A stretch of 64,000 nucleotides of DNA from Warburgia ugandensis (GCA_035236585.1 CP141135.1:9830001-9894000), one strand, 5' to 3'. Shown: positions 48,851-61,644, counted from the first letter of the stretch. Numbers and translations: made by a program. The notes: a model not told the origin generated them from the letters alone.

Positions 48851-51800
48851 AGGACTGTCTAATGTGTATCTTCCAGTTCTCTTCAGCACAAGAGGAGAGA
48901 TCCTAGAAAACTCCTTCCCAGCCGAAATCCAATGGCAAAATTTGGTCCTTACTCGCTTTGAAATAAGTGGAGGCATATCACAATCTGACTAAACTGAAGT
49001 CTGGGGTAGAAATAAGCATTTTCCTCCTTTCTCAAGCGGGGAGTTAGAATCCGTTGGATGCTTCAGACCGTTCATCTTGGAGCTCCACTCTTAGATAGAC
49101 TAGTGAAACTTTTCACTCGTTGGGTGATCGTAGCCGTTATTTCCTCGATTACAGTTAAAATTGTTTTTCATCTACTTATCTATTACTCAGTCCGTGTGGT
49201 GACCCAGTAGATCAACCATACCTGTCACTTGATTGACCTTCTTTGTGAATCTGACTCTCTTATAACGTTCCATGTCCACTTGGCAGCATAAAGATGACAG
49301 AAGACATTCTTATAAGCTCTTGAAACGGCAGCTCATGTTCCTACTTTCTATGAACCTCGCAGGCAGAAAACAACACTAATTCATAGAGAACATAAGTTGT
49401 GCCATTCAGATGATAATGGCAAAGTTGCCTCTATCAAAGATCAATATAATTGCTTACATATCATAGGCTTTCCCTGGAATATTCTCTTAGGCTTTCTTTG
49501 GAGCATTATATGATTTTTCTCCTTCTGCCTTAGTCAAGTATAACTTCTCTCTTTATCTTATTTAATTTCTTGTTTTATTGTTTTTTAGGATAGTTTTTAG
49601 CCAAGTATAAATAAATAAATAAATATGTATGTATTAGTATTTTAGTATAGTTTCTTACTTTCTTAGAGTAATTTGCTGCTTTCTGGTTAAGCTCCCTCCT
49701 TCCCTTGGGGTCCTCACTTCTTTCCATCATGGCTAGGTGGTTTTCCTACTTTAATATTAAGAGGAACCTATTGGTTGTTGTTATGTATTGCACATTGTTA
49801 TATTATTTTATATAGTTATATAATATTTTATAAAGTTATATAACTACAACTAACTCAAAAGGGCTAAGTTATATTTTGTTTTGTTTAAGATTCATTCAGT
49901 GAATTAATACCAAGAAAGCAGCTGCTCACTGTGGCACTATAGTTGTAGGATGACATTATTTGTAGCTTTCTTTTTCTGTTGAGATTAGGTTGGTGTTCAA
50001 TGTACATTACTGTATAAAAACGGATGCATTAGATGGATGTCTCCACAGTTAAAAGGAAGAATGCTTTTAAAGGTAAAAGGCCATGGAGTGATACCATCTG
50101 TGCTCCATGGATCTTTGACTAGGAAACTGTATCTAAGCTCTGCAGCTAGTCTACACTATTTGGGACTTTTCAAAATTAGCAAACTGAAACATCTAAATAG
50201 CTAAAGGAAGGAAAATCAATTGTGCATGCATCAAGTGTTTGATGGATGCCAAAGAGGACTTTTCCTCAAAAACTCCTTACTGTAGTCATGTATAGAATCT
50301 AGTGCATCCTTGATGTTTGACCTAATGCTCCCATTAATTTTCTAATCTTCATAACATGTTGATAATTCTTCTAGTTTGCATATCAGATAGCCCATGAACA
50401 ACATCCAAGATGTTTTGCCTAGACCATTAAGTTATACCGGTTCCATAACCGGGTGGGTTTGGTGCTTGATCCCTTCCAACTCCATATATGACCAAGCAAT
50501 GAGCCCATTCTTTGGATGTGAAGGTTCCAGAGCTTTATTCCAGTTGGAATCTAAGTTAAAAAGAGTGACTGATCACATTCATCCTACGAGCCCCTATGCA
50601 AGATATCTCTACCGTTTCTTCGCCCATAAGGGAGGAGGAGAGGACAAAAGACATGCTCGGGAAGCTTTTGAAATGGAAGGTAATGTTACTATGAACTCCG
50701 GAGGCAGGAAATGGCACTACCTTTTAAAGCAAATAAACTGCACCACGAGAAAATAACCATGTTTCCTATAGCACCACCAAAAGAAAATCTGCTCAATATG
50801 GTCAGGGCCATGTTTGTATCACCGATTTGTCCTCAACGTAAACGACCATGGAACTTAGGATCACAGGAAACCACGCTCCAACTGCTGCTTGTGTTACATT
50901 ACTGTCATCTTACTCGCAGATGGAAACAGGGGCCCCTTGACAGCAACATCTCTTTTGAAGTCAAACTAAGGGTTGCTAATGGTGAAATTTAGTTATGGGT
51001 AGTATGTGTACGTGCACTGCGGACGGTTGTTCTGTGAACAACCCTAGTTTCTGGTCCTGCTCCTGCTGCTGTCTGAACTGCCACCTCTGCTCCAATACAT
51101 AAAGCAGCTCCAGCTTGAAGTTCTGTTAAAAAGAAAAGAGCTGCTCCTCTCCGATCCAAGTCCTCTTTCTAGTCAGAAATAGCTGGTGAAAACTTCCAGG
51201 ACGTACCATGATGGTTCTAAGAGGTACTTGGCAGTTTGTGTCTGTTTTCTGCAGACCAAATCCAAAGTGATGATGGACCCAACACATTGTTTTGCATGTG
51301 AATAGTTCAGAGGATAAAGGCAAAGCTCCAAAATTTCCTTAAATTGGATGCTATATTCTCCAAAGTAAACAAGTTTTGAATATGCCCGTTGTTCAAAAAA
51401 TCTTCCCAAGTGTTTCCCTTCCAGACCTTCTGAACGGCGAGTTGAACGCAACACACAGCCTCCTGGCTGTGAGATAGGGTACGTAACCAACTTGGATAAG
51501 TATTTGCAGACTTATTCCCAGCCCGAACGCCAAAAACGATTGAAAAAGAATTTTGGAACTTAGGCCATCCTATGACCTTCCAATCAGCTTAGGGTTTGGA
51601 TCATTGAAAAGACTCAAACAAGTAGGGGTGACCTGCAATTTTTAAGGCACATTTGCTACGAGCGCCATGCAACCAGTTGTCATCTCAAGTAACCGTGGTC
51701 GAGCTTCCCCGCTTGAATTTTCATACCAACAACTCCAGCTTATTTGCACGAGCTAATGCTAAACTGATCACATTTTTTTAAGCCCACCTGGAATGACTCG

Positions 51801-51960
51801 AGTCATTCGTCTGATGGCTCCATATTTAGATTTCTTATAGATAAAAGTGTACGTGGTTTCGATGATTCTAGCATTAAAAAGTTGTACTTTGAAATTAATA
51901 TTTTAGAAAATTTAAAAACAATATAGTTTCTTATAAGCTAGAATCATAATCATCGAGACC

Positions 51961-52160
51961 TTATTCCTATTAGGGATCGGTATCTTGTTCCTTCATTTCC
52001 CTCTATTAGTGTTATAGTTTCATTTAGTTTCAAAGTTTTTAAATCTTTTCTTACAATGACTTTATTCTTATTAGGGATCGGTATCTTGTTCCTCCATTCC
52101 CATCTATTAGTGTTAGGGCTTCATTTAGTTTCAAAGTTTTTAAATCTTTTCTCACCATTT
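51961..52160. repeat. 101-bp tandem duplication
   Basis: The unit starting ttattcctattagggatcgg at 51961 recurs at 52062 as ttattcttattagggatcgg. Both run through tatcttgttcct and end near tttttaaatcttttct. About nine in ten positions agree. Confidence 0.85.
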
Positions 52161-52587
52161 TTATCCACATTCTTTTAGTCCTTCTCTTTATCCTCTTAGA
52201 ACCTTCAACTTGGATCACCTCACTTCTTCTGACCAGTAAAAACTAGAATCATCCAAACATATAATTTTTTACTTATAAAAAATCTGAAGTTATTACAATG
52301 AGATGAACGAACCGGATAGTATAAAGGTGGGTTTAAAAAATGTGATTGCCAGACCCCAGCTCATACTAGGGTCAGTTTAGCACCCGTAAATTTGTATGTT
52401 GGTCCACCCTCTAGCCAATATAAGTGAGAAAAGAGCTTGTAAGTTGTTTCTCGGTGGCTATGGAGACTCTGACCACTGCCTCTGCCGCTATACCTAAAAC
52501 AGGCAAGAATGGGAAGGATCAAATTTGAGGGTACACTGCACAAAGTAGGTGCTTTGAGCTACTGCCACTTTACTCCTCCTAGCCAAC

Positions 52588-52590
<3 letters not shown>

Positions 52591-52651
<61 letters not shown>
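52591..52651. repeat. (TC)n microsatellite, about 30 units
   Basis: An uninterrupted TC run of about 60 bases, the longest CT-type tract in the window. Confidence 0.97.
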
Positions 52652-52654
<3 letters not shown>

Positions 52655-52841
52655 GTACAGGGGATGAATTGATCCCACCATGCAGATGGCAACCAGTTTG
52701 ATGGGTTAGTAATGGTAAGCTTTGACGATGCTGGCAAACAAACAGCCAGTGGGTGGATTATAATTCAACCGGTGGGTCGATCATTGTTCAAAAAGAAAAG
52801 AAGAAACATTCAAGGACTCAAGAGATGTATATTTTGTCATT

Positions 52842-52950
52842 GATTGATGACTGCCAACAAGAGAACAATCAGTTTGATGAGTAGGCCAACCAATCTGCAA
52901 CACAAGTAGCTACTGATGACTGCCAACAAGAGAATAATCGGTAGTAACTC
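52842..52950. repeat. Imperfect direct repeat
   Basis: tgactgccaacaagagaa followed by c/taatc occurs near 52848 and again near 52917, about 70 bases apart. Nothing coding is associated. Confidence 0.7.
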
Positions 52951-53540
52951 TTCTTCGCAGATAAAAGACAACTACAAATGACCTATGAAATCATAATTGC
53001 AAAAAATTCTATATTTATTTATTTATTATTAAAAAGTCGTATCTTTTCTATAAGCCGCATGACATTTTTAAAGGACACGTCTTTTTCAATTAATTATTCT
53101 TTTTAAATTTATTTTCATTTTTTTGGGTCTTTAAAAACAACTCCAATTTTATGAATTTTTTCTTTTTCAACTTCTCATTTTCTTTAACATTTCATCCTTA
53201 AACTCATTCTTCTATTTAAGATAATATAATTTTCATTTACGATATGATGTTCTAATGTTATTTATCATAACATAACTTTATATTTAATTTGTGTTGAATA
53301 GGCTGCTATTGAATCTTCTTTTAATATATATATATATATATTTAATTTCTGTTTTCCCAAGGAGTGCAAAACAAGACATTTACTTGGCTTACAAAGAAGA
53401 AAAGAAAAGGTAAATATCTACACCAAACGAAACCACAGTATCATCCATCTCCCCGTTCACCTCCTTTCTACCCATTCAATTCCCACATACACTATTCCAC
53501 AATGTGTTTTGCCATGATTTCTAATAAATCATCTAAAAGA

Positions 53541-56500
53541 TTATAAGTCTAGGAGATCAGGAGGGGGCAAGGGTTGGTTTGCCAGCATATGAACTACCTC
53601 CCTCATGGTGGGCCTAGCAGCACTCATTTCTTCCACACACTGCATCGCCACCTTGAAAAGATTGGTGATCCCCCAGAGAGGGTATCCAGTCAGCCTGGGG
53701 TCCACCACTACCAAAACCGCTGTAGCATCGGCCGGATCGGATAGCGCAGATGTCATCTTCAGGACCCACTGTACGATGTCAACGCCGTCCCCGAATTCAT
53801 ATTCTCCGACGGGCTTACGCCCCGTGATCAGCTCCAGCAACACCACTCCAAAGCTGTATACATCGCTCTTTTCGTCCACGTGTAGCGTGTAGGCATACTC
53901 TGTCCATAACAGAAAGGGCACTTTAGTCATTTTATAAAACTAGCAAATCCATTGCCCGAAGGGTGCACTTACAAATAGTAACAATGGGTGTTTTTATCAA
54001 CCGACAGGCTCAAAATTAAGACGTGTATGCATACACCATCTGAAGGTCAAATTTGGAAAGATGACGAAACGACGGGAGAGGAGACGACGATTTTCTGCCC
54101 ACTCGATTCTACCCGGAGATCAAAATAATAACAAGATAAGAGTACCCACCTGGGGTGTGCCAATACCAAAAGTATGAATGCAAATTAGTTCCCGCCAAGA
54201 CCCCTGGTTTGGGTCTTCATCGAGAACATTCTAAAATTCCAGAAATACCCCCGGTGGACCAGACAACCATTGAAAAATAAAATTAAAAAAACCAAACAAA
54301 ATAAAATTAAAAAGAAAGAAAGCCCGAACGTAGATTCGGTGATTCTTCAGGGCAATTTAGTCTTTTCACAAATTTAAAATGCATACCCGGCGCGATGTAC
54401 CCGTAGGATCCGGCAACGGAAGACATACCCTCCGACGCGCCAGCATTATGCATAAACTTCGCCAGACCAAAATCCGCTACGTGAGCTTCCAAATCAGAAT
54501 CGAGCAATATATTGTTGGATTTCACGTCTCGGTGTATGATGAACGGTGAGCAATCATGATGCAAATAACACAACCCTTTAGCCGCCTCCATAGCCACACG
54601 ATATCTAGTCTCCCACGGTAAGTGGGCCCCCTTGGACCGCAGCAAGTCCCCGAGGCTACCATTCGCCATATAGTCGTACAACAACAGGTTCAGTTCCTTG
54701 TTCGATACGTACCCTAGCAACCTCACTATATTCCGGTGCCGGATTCTTCCCAGCGTTTGAATTTCGGCCGTAAATCCGTGATCATTCTGGTCGCAACGAC
54801 CGACAAGGTGTTTGATAGCCACATCATTCCCGTCCGGCATAGAACCCCGGTAGACGATCCCGGCACCACCTTTTCCGATGATGTTATCATCTTTCAGGCA
54901 CTCGAGAACGTCGTCGGCGGTGAAACTCAGCCGTTGGAATGCTTTGAGTTTCCATGCGTTTGATTTTTGGCGCTTCTTACTCCAGTTTATTACTTTGACG
55001 GATGCCCAGATCGACGGTGGGATGATTCCGACCAGTAATCCAATGACGACGAAGATTTTAGATGAATTTGAAGCTGATAATTTCTTGTTTGAGTTGTGCT
55101 CTTGATCTCTATTAGACGAGCAAGGGAATGGATGAGGTGGGTGGCAGAGGTCCGGATTTCCTGTAAAGGAAGTCTCATTGAAGACGAGAAACTGTCCGCC
55201 GATGGGAATCTCGCCGGAGAGATCGTTGTATGAGAAATCGAGTGATGTTAAGCTCTGCATCCACCGCATTTCTGGCGGAATTCCTCCGGTGAGCTGGTTT
55301 GAGGAGAGATTGAGTGTGCTAAGGATTCCTAAATTAGTAATCCAGTGAGGAATAGATCCAGTGAGATTATTCCGACTGAAATCGATGGACGTTAGAGACT
55401 TGCAGCGAGCAAGATCGGACGGTATCTCACCGGTTATCGCATTACTGCTGAGATTCAATGTAGAGAGAATCCTCAAGTTTCCAATCTGAGCTGGAATTTC
55501 CCGCGTAAACTGATTCTGCTCGAGGTGGAGAACTTGTAGATTACTGACACTACCGATTGCAGGAGGAATTTTCCCGGTCAAGCGATTGTTGGCAAGCGTC
55601 AGCATTCCTAGCTTTCCCCCGGACATTTCCGACGGTAGCTCGCCGGAGAAGTAGTTGTCGCTGAGCTCCAACATGTCTACGAGAGGAAGGTTGAAGAAAC
55701 CGCCAGGAATCCGTCCGTTCAAGAAATTTCTGGCGAGTCGGACTCTGGTTAGCGATTTACACTCCCCGAGTTCTTCCGGAATCGGACCGAAGAAGTAATT
55801 TTCCATTAACATCAGCGTCTGCAATTTTTCTCCGAAACACAGATCTCGAGGAATAGTTCCAGTTAGACGATTTTGCGCGACATCGAGCTTTGTTAACTTG
55901 CCGTTTCGCCCGAGTCTAGCCGGAAGTTCAAACGTGAAGTTATTTTCCCAAACCTGCAATACCTCGAGATTCGAAAGATCCGCGATGAATGCAGGAATCC
56001 GGCCGTGCAGATGATTCGTAAAGAGATTCAGCAGCGTTAGTTGCTTTAACTGGGAAAAACTCTCCGGAATCTCTCCCGTGAGATCATTAATAGAAAGATC
56101 GAGGGATTTCAAGCTCTCTAAACCGGAAAGCTCCGGGGGAATCTCGCCGGAAAACCGATTCATCTGCAAAAACAACGTATCGAGCTTCTTTAAACAGCCT
56201 AAACTTGCCGGAATTTCACCGGAGAGATTGCAGCTTCCCATATCCAACTTAGTCAACGCAGTCAACGATCCGAACTCGGGAGGTATTCCACCCTGATACA
56301 AGTTATAATAACCGATATAAAGCTCCTTCAAATTTGACAACCGACCCAAACTTGCCGGAACCTTTCCAGTAAGCGAGTTTCCGTTCAGACCTAAATACTC
56401 CAAGCTCTGGATCTCAGAGTAAGCGTCCGGAATATTACCGGAGAAATAATTCCCGCCGAAATGCAAATGCCGCATCTTCTTTAACTTCACAACTTGAACC

Positions 56501-56973
56501 GGTAACCTTCCAGTAAAGTTATTGTTATAAGCGTCGAGAACTTCAAGCTCTGGCAATCCACCGGCAACTTCCTCCGGAAATCCACCCAAAAATACATTAT
56601 CAGAAATATTTAGTAGCTTAAGCGACTTCAGATTCGAAACCTCCACCGGAAGTTTTCCAGTAAGATTACAAGAAGACATCGTAAGATTCACGAGACTCGT
56701 CAGAAGTCCAATCTCCGGTGGGAGAAATCCAAAAAGCGGAATAAAAGAGATATTCAGAGCAACCACATGGTTACTGGAATCGCAACTTACACCGAAAAAA
56801 GAACAATGCGGAGCTACAGCCGTCGAGTTCTTCCAATCTTCGAGTCCGGATCCGCCAGGACCGACCAGCGAAGCTTTCGTCTTCATCAAAACATCAAATT
56901 CCGAAGAGTAAACTTGAGAAAACGAAGAAATACAGAACAAGAGAAGCAGAAAAGACTTCTCCATCTTCTTCAT
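53541..56973 (-). CDS. CLV1: CLAVATA1-type LRR receptor-like kinase, complete
   Basis: Plasma-membrane receptor kinase of the CLV1/BAM group. CLV1 binds CLE peptides and limits stem-cell number in shoot meristems. Two exons, 54387-56973 and 53541-53899, join in phase to give 981 residues (Arabidopsis CLV1 is about 980). Parts in order: signal peptide ([17 protein letters not shown]), N-cap with CSFFGVSC, about 21 leucine-rich repeats of the SGEIPxxL type (roughly 70-600), [19 protein letters not shown] at the C-cap, membrane segment ([20 protein letters not shown]), then a kinase domain with [27 protein letters not shown] (catalytic Asp about 816), DFG (about 834) and SYGYIAP/EYAY across the intron. 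The C-terminus has [12 protein letters not shown]. All catalytic residues are present, so an active kinase is expected. The single intron (53900-54386) splits the APE motif. [12 protein letters not shown] and [20 protein letters not shown] favour CLV1 itself over the BAM paralogues. Confidence 0.94.
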
Positions 56974-58067
56974 GTTCTTGTTTTCTGCCGCAAGAGGAAG
57001 GGGAAATGGGAGACAGATAAAGACTGAAGAGAGGGGATGTAGAAGCTGGAATCTCAGACCGCTGACGGTAGGTTAACGCCACTTAACGGAGATTTCTTTT
57101 TCTTCACGGCAGTACGAAGGGTTTCATTTTGACGGCGTGGTTTTGAATGACAGGGAACGGTAATTTGTTGATGACGTGGCAAATTAATGTTTTTCTACAT
57201 GTTATCGTAGAGCGCGGGCAAGTAGCAAGTTGCCGTGCGCAGCATACTTTTCGCACGAGGAAGCCCCACGTTTGAACCGGCCGTTGATCTTATCGCTCCC
57301 ACGAGGAATGCTAAAATGGGTGGGGTCTAGTAATAACATTTTCTGGATTCTACCTTTGAATGATCCAATCCGTTCATCTGATTGATTTAAATCTAAATAT
57401 CTCATAAATTAAAAAGCATGAAGAGTCAGAGAAATAAGATGAACAATCTCAATCACAAAGGTAGGCTCACAAAATTTGGCCGCTAGTTCATTTATTATTT
57501 CTCATCTCTTAAATCATTTCATGGGCAAGTGAGGTGCTGCGTAGGGATTTACATAGTAGTCGCGGTTCATGATAGCATTGGTTGAAGTTTGTGGGAATGC
57601 GTTTTAATTAACGATTAAGATTGCATGTTTTTGGTGGTGGGGTCAAAGATGGAGCTCGCGTGGGGACCGGTTGCGGAAAGGTGTTTGTCAGTTGTCAAGG
57701 GGAGGTCTATCTGGAAGAGCATTTTGTCCGGTTGTTATTCACTGAGGTTTTTGTTGTTTCTAGATGTGGGGCAATTCTTGCTGAAGATAAAATGCCCAGA
57801 GCCGATGGGATTCGAGCTTGACAGGGAAGCTGTAGGACCCCACTTGGGAAGATTATGGGACCTACAAATCTTTGTCTTTTTCCATCGTTGCATACATTTG
57901 ATAAGGAGCCATGCTTTTGGAGGAGGAGAGAGAGGAAGAAAGAAATAGAGAGGGATGAATGACTGAGAAGTACGTAAGATCGTCTTCTCATGCCATCCTC
58001 GTTGTCGATCTTATGAATTTTTGAGCTATATTAGTTCATCAAATGCAAGTCTTTTTTGAGTTTATAG
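56974..58067. other. CLV1 upstream region
   Basis: The first 150 or so bases form the probable leader, pyrimidine-rich on the minus strand. No obvious TATA box was found. Overlapping open frames at 57621-57991 on both strands show no recognisable domain and are not called as genes. Confidence 0.5.
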
Positions 58068-58639
58068 TAGGCCTGGCAATTTGGGTTGGCGGTCGTGTTC
58101 GTGTTGTGTCGAGACTAACTTATTATAGTATATAGGTCGATACGAACACAACTCGCTTAATAATCGTGTCAAGAACCCGTGACTCAAACACGACAAGATT
58201 ATTAAACGAGTCAACACGACATGACTCGTGTAACACTATTAAATAAATGTAAAATAACTAATATATGATGGTTTTTGAAGAGCTTCCTATATTACTATAG
58301 TAATGTAGGACGGTTTCAGAAGAACCGTCCTAGTAATATAGGACGGTTTCAGAAGAACTAATATAGGATGGTTTCTGATGAATCGTTCTATATTTTCAAC
58401 CCGATTGGTTAACAGTTTGCTAGTTAAATGGGTCAACACAACGAAATAATAAGTCGCGTGTCAAACAGGTCAACATGACGGGTTAACATTGATTGACCCA
58501 AATACAACATGATTTTTGGTGTGTCATTTTCGAGTTGACCTAAAAATGATAGGAACATGATAATATTCGACCCTAACCCCCTAAATTCATGTCGGGTTTA
58601 AGTTGTGTTATCGTGTCATGCTATATTTTGCCACCCCTA
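58068..58639. mobile_element. hAT-type MITE with 8-bp target duplication
   Basis: A 572-bp element with terminal inverted repeats TAGGCCTGGCAA (left) and TAGGGGTGGCAA (right end read in reverse), matching 10 of 12. The 8-bp repeat gtttatag directly flanks it (58060-58067 and 58640-58647). Eight-base target duplications and these ends are typical of the hAT superfamily. The interior is rich in gtgtcgtgt and acacgac words and has no transposase, so it depends on an autonomous relative. An internal block near 58307-58390 repeats ggacggtttcagaagaac and forms a hairpin. Confidence 0.85.
58307..58331. repeat. Perfect inverted repeat inside the MITE
   Basis: aggacggtt and aaccgtcct are exact reverse complements separated by a short loop (tcagaag). 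Further partial copies follow at about 58340 and 58365. The pattern recalls subterminal hairpins of other plant DNA transposons, so a second element may be nested here. Confidence 0.75.
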
Positions 58640-60400
58640 GTTTATAGCATTCCTCTCCCAAGTCCGTTCGATTAATTTTAGGTCTAAAATTTAAACTATT
58701 GTTTAGTATCCCTCAGCTTAGGAAATACATTTCCAGCACAATGCACTTCCTTGCTGCTAACCAGTTGGGCTCTAAAAGAATTGAATTTTCTTCGTATGTC
58801 AAGTAGTCACTGGTCAATGAAAACCCAACTTTAAATGACAAGCCCCAGAAACTGCATTAAGAATCTTGTTCCCCTCCCATGATAGGGATTTGAGACAAGA
58901 AAAACACAAAACTATGAAAATGCCAGCATTACTTGGATGACTACTGATCCATGCAAGTCATATATCCAAATTCTAGAGCTTGCACCTTGATTCCGTCTCC
59001 CACATTGTTGATCACGGATTCAAAAGTTAACACTAGTAAGATATGTTTTTGTAGTTTATTATGATCACGAGACTGTAGGAATCACACTCGTGGAGCACTA
59101 CCTTGGAGCATTTATTCTCGTGTTAGTGCGGGGTGTGAATTAGAATATTTGATGGTGGATGATGAAGGAATATATGTTTAGGTTTAGTTAATCCAAGGTC
59201 AAGAACAAACTTTTGGTACTCAACCACTGGACCCAAGGGTGAAAGGCTCTGGATGTGCAAGCACCGTGTCTAGGTCTGCGAACCTGGTGATGAAAAAACC
59301 CCTGCCACACGTCTCGACTGAGACCTTGGTACTCAATAGCTTTGGAAAGCCATGCTTTTGTTACTTTCAGACTTTCTTACAAGAGCATTTAGATGATTAA
59401 AAAAAATGATAGTATACACGTGGGTCTAAGTGCACGGCTAAACCATTCTTTCTTCGCATTTCTAGAGCCAATGTTAGCTGTGGTTGTCTAGGTTTAGGAG
59501 TTAGGGTTTGGCACTTTTTCTAGGTAGAAAGAAGAGTTTTGAAGCAAACTACCTAAAGATCTATTTTCTTAAATTTACTTGATATCTCCCCAACAAAGGG
59601 ACAAGTGTCATCTCGAACTTTTGACCGAGTTTAATGAGGAGAGGTGTTTTGTTGTGTGTGCAACCCAACTATGCTAGAGGGCTTCTGGCAAGACCTTTGA
59701 CATGGAGTATCTTATATGGACCCTTTCATAAAAAATATTAGGATCATAGTTGCTCGAACATGAAATGTATTCGAGAAATAGAAAGTGAACAAAATCGTGA
59801 AATGTTCATAAAAATTTTACATGAAACAAGAAACATGAAAACATTATAGAAAACATTTGAAAAACTTAATGGAAATGTAATGGAAATACGAGAGAGTTGA
59901 AAGTGAAATAATGCGAGGAACGAGAGACAGAGAGAGAGAGAAGGAAAGAGGAAAGGGAGAAAGTAGTCGTAGAAAGGAAATTTTTTAAAGATTGAGACTT
60001 TAGGTATATACAAAAGAATATTTGTAATTGAAGAAGTGCTTCCAGTGTATTTTGATAGAGTTTTCCATAAGTTTTTCTGAAGATTCATTTGTGTTTTTCA
60101 TTGGTATTTTTAGAGTTTTCTAAACATATTGGATGAGTTTTACATTATTTTAGGGATGATTTTAAAATGGTATGTGAAAACAAGTTTTTGGAGAAATAAG
60201 TTTGACATGAACTATTAAGATATTTAGTAGCTATGATTAGGATCACAAATTCTCTATCTCATTGCAAAATGTTTTTTGTTTTTTGCTTTTTTGTAAGTAA
60301 ACAAGGTCCATGATAACAAAGTCTCTATCTCTAGAGATCCTTCTGTTTTTATTGAAAATAAAAACTACTTAATTCTTTAGTTTGTGTTCTTGAGCTCTAG
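58640..60400. other. Gene-free intergenic stretch
   Basis: AT-rich DNA without recognised coding segments or repeats. An open frame at 59744-60088 (minus) is hydrophobic and serine/leucine-rich, but reads through GA-rich simple sequence and has no known domain. Confidence 0.5.
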
Positions 60401-60403
60401 GGA

Positions 60404-60573
60404 TAAAAGGGCAGCCCTAGTGCACAAAGCTCACACCTATGCTGAGTCCAGGGAAGGGGTGGACCACAAGGGTCTATAGTATGCAGCCTTACAAAGCTGT
60501 TTCCACACCTTGAACCTATGACCTCAAGGTCACTTGACGACAACTTTAGTGTTGCACCAAGGCTCCTCTTCTC
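60404..60573 (-). mobile_element. Au-type SINE, full length with internal deletion
   Basis: Tail agggcagccctagtgcacaa, ccagggaaggggtggaccac, body shortened to cagccttacaaagctgtttc, box B cttgaacctatgacctc and head gtgttgcaccaaggctcctc are present. Flanks tcttgagctctag (60388-60400) and tcttgagctgtag (60580-60592) form the target-site duplication. Confidence 0.9.
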
Positions 60574-60898
60574 TTGAACTCTTGAGCTGTAGAGAGAGAG
60601 AGAGATAGATAAAATAAAAATCGTTGTTAAACACAGCCTTAGTCAAGCATAAAGTATAGCTGCTGATATTACCATCCTTGATTTTCCTATCTTTGGTCTC
60701 AATAATTCATGTAAAGTGAATGTCTGATTGATGCTGCAACATAGTTCCCATGTAAGGGAGCATAGACCACCTCCTTAATGAAATATTCTGAAATTGACTC
60801 TGCATAATTTTTGAAGAAAAACAAAAATAGTGAACCTTGTAGGTAGAAAGGGAGATGATGTTATACTCCATTTGCCTTTTCTAGTCCTTGACGAGAAA

Positions 60899-61051
60899 AG
60901 TTGTAATCCTATGACCTTGAGGTCACAGGTTCAAGACGTGGAAACAACCTCTTGCAAATGCAAGGTAATGCTGTGTACTTTAGGGCCTTGTGGTCCGCCC
61001 CTTCCCCAAATCCTACATAGGCGGGAGTTTCGTGCACTGGGGCTGTCCTTA
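60899..61051 (+). mobile_element. Au-type SINE, 5'-truncated but flanked by a target duplication
   Basis: The element starts close to box B (cctatgaccttgaggtcaca), continues gttcaagacgtggaaacaac, ggtccgccccttccccaaat and ends cactggggctgtcctta. The box A head is absent. Flanks tagtccttgacgagaaaag (60882-60900) and tagtccttgacaggaaaag (61051-61069) enclose the shortened element, so the truncation likely arose at insertion. Confidence 0.88.
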
Positions 61052-61080
61052 GTCCTTGACAGGAAAAGGAGATAGTAACA

Positions 61081-61140
61081 GATTTGAACCCACAACCTAG
61101 TGGTTGCAAGATAATGCTTTCCAACTGAGAGTTGAGAGCC
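61081..61140 (-). repeat. tRNA-like relic of another type
   Basis: On the minus strand, ctctcaactctcagttggaa resembles a tRNA D-arm with box A, and gttgtgggttcaaatct resembles the T-arm with box B, at normal spacing with ttgcaacca between. No acceptor stem was confirmed. It directly follows the truncated Au SINE and its target duplication. It is probably a tRNA pseudogene or the head of a second SINE family. Confidence 0.45.
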
Positions 61141-61361
61141 AGGCCGAAGTCCTACTTGCTTCCAAGAGGAATGCTAAACCAAACTCCTATTTAAGTCTTT
61201 AACTTTTTGCCCTCTATGTCTCACTTTTGGATGATCCAATTCATTTATCGAATCGCTCCCGTTTTCTATATTTTGTAAATGGCTAGGAGAGAAAAAAACA
61301 ATCAGATACTAGAATCATTCATCTGCATGATCTTTGGTTTACTAGACATAAAAAAAAGGAC

Positions 61362-61528
61362 AACTCGAACACGAAGCACCTACATGTATGAGGTCCAGGG
61401 AGGGCAGACAGTAAAGGATCTATAATACTCAGCTTTACCTTATATTTTTACAAGAGGCTATTTTTATAGCCTCGAACTTATGACCTCCAAGTCACACAAC
61501 AACAACTCTATTGTTGCACCAACCTCCT
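61362..61528 (-). mobile_element. Au-type SINE, diverged
   Basis: Tail region aactcgaacacgaagcacct, tgtatgaggtccagggaggg, body accttatatttttacaagag, box B region cgaacttatgacctccaagt and head attgttgcaccaacctcctc are recognisable. The usual ggggctgccc end is lost. Confidence 0.82.
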
Positions 61529-61644
61529 CCGTCTAGACTTCTAAGCCACTGTAGAGATCATTTTCAAGGCCAGGGAGCGGGAGGGGCACGAGGCAAAGAG
61601 TCCATCCTTCCTATAATTAAGACTAGTTTGATGGGCATATTAAA

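Larger units (their letters stand above)
46900..53540. other. Gene-free region between ERD7 and CLV1
   Basis: It contains three SINE copies, CT/GA microsatellites, a 101-bp tandem duplication and AT-rich filler. Open frames at 50394-50756 and 50711-50992 show no known domain, overlap in different frames and lack codon-use support, so I do not call a gene. Confidence 0.6.

Noticed and set aside
50394..50992. Two overlapping open frames (120 and 93 aa) that could be a small gene
   Set aside because: No recognisable domain, different frames, no clear splice sites linking them, and no conserved-looking composition.
57621..57991. Overlapping open frames on both strands upstream of CLV1
   Set aside because: They mirror one another on opposite strands and show no known motif. 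Random open frames are the simpler explanation.
59744..60088. 114-aa Leu/Ser-rich open frame (minus)
   Set aside because: It reads through GA-rich simple sequence and AT-rich DNA, with no domain.
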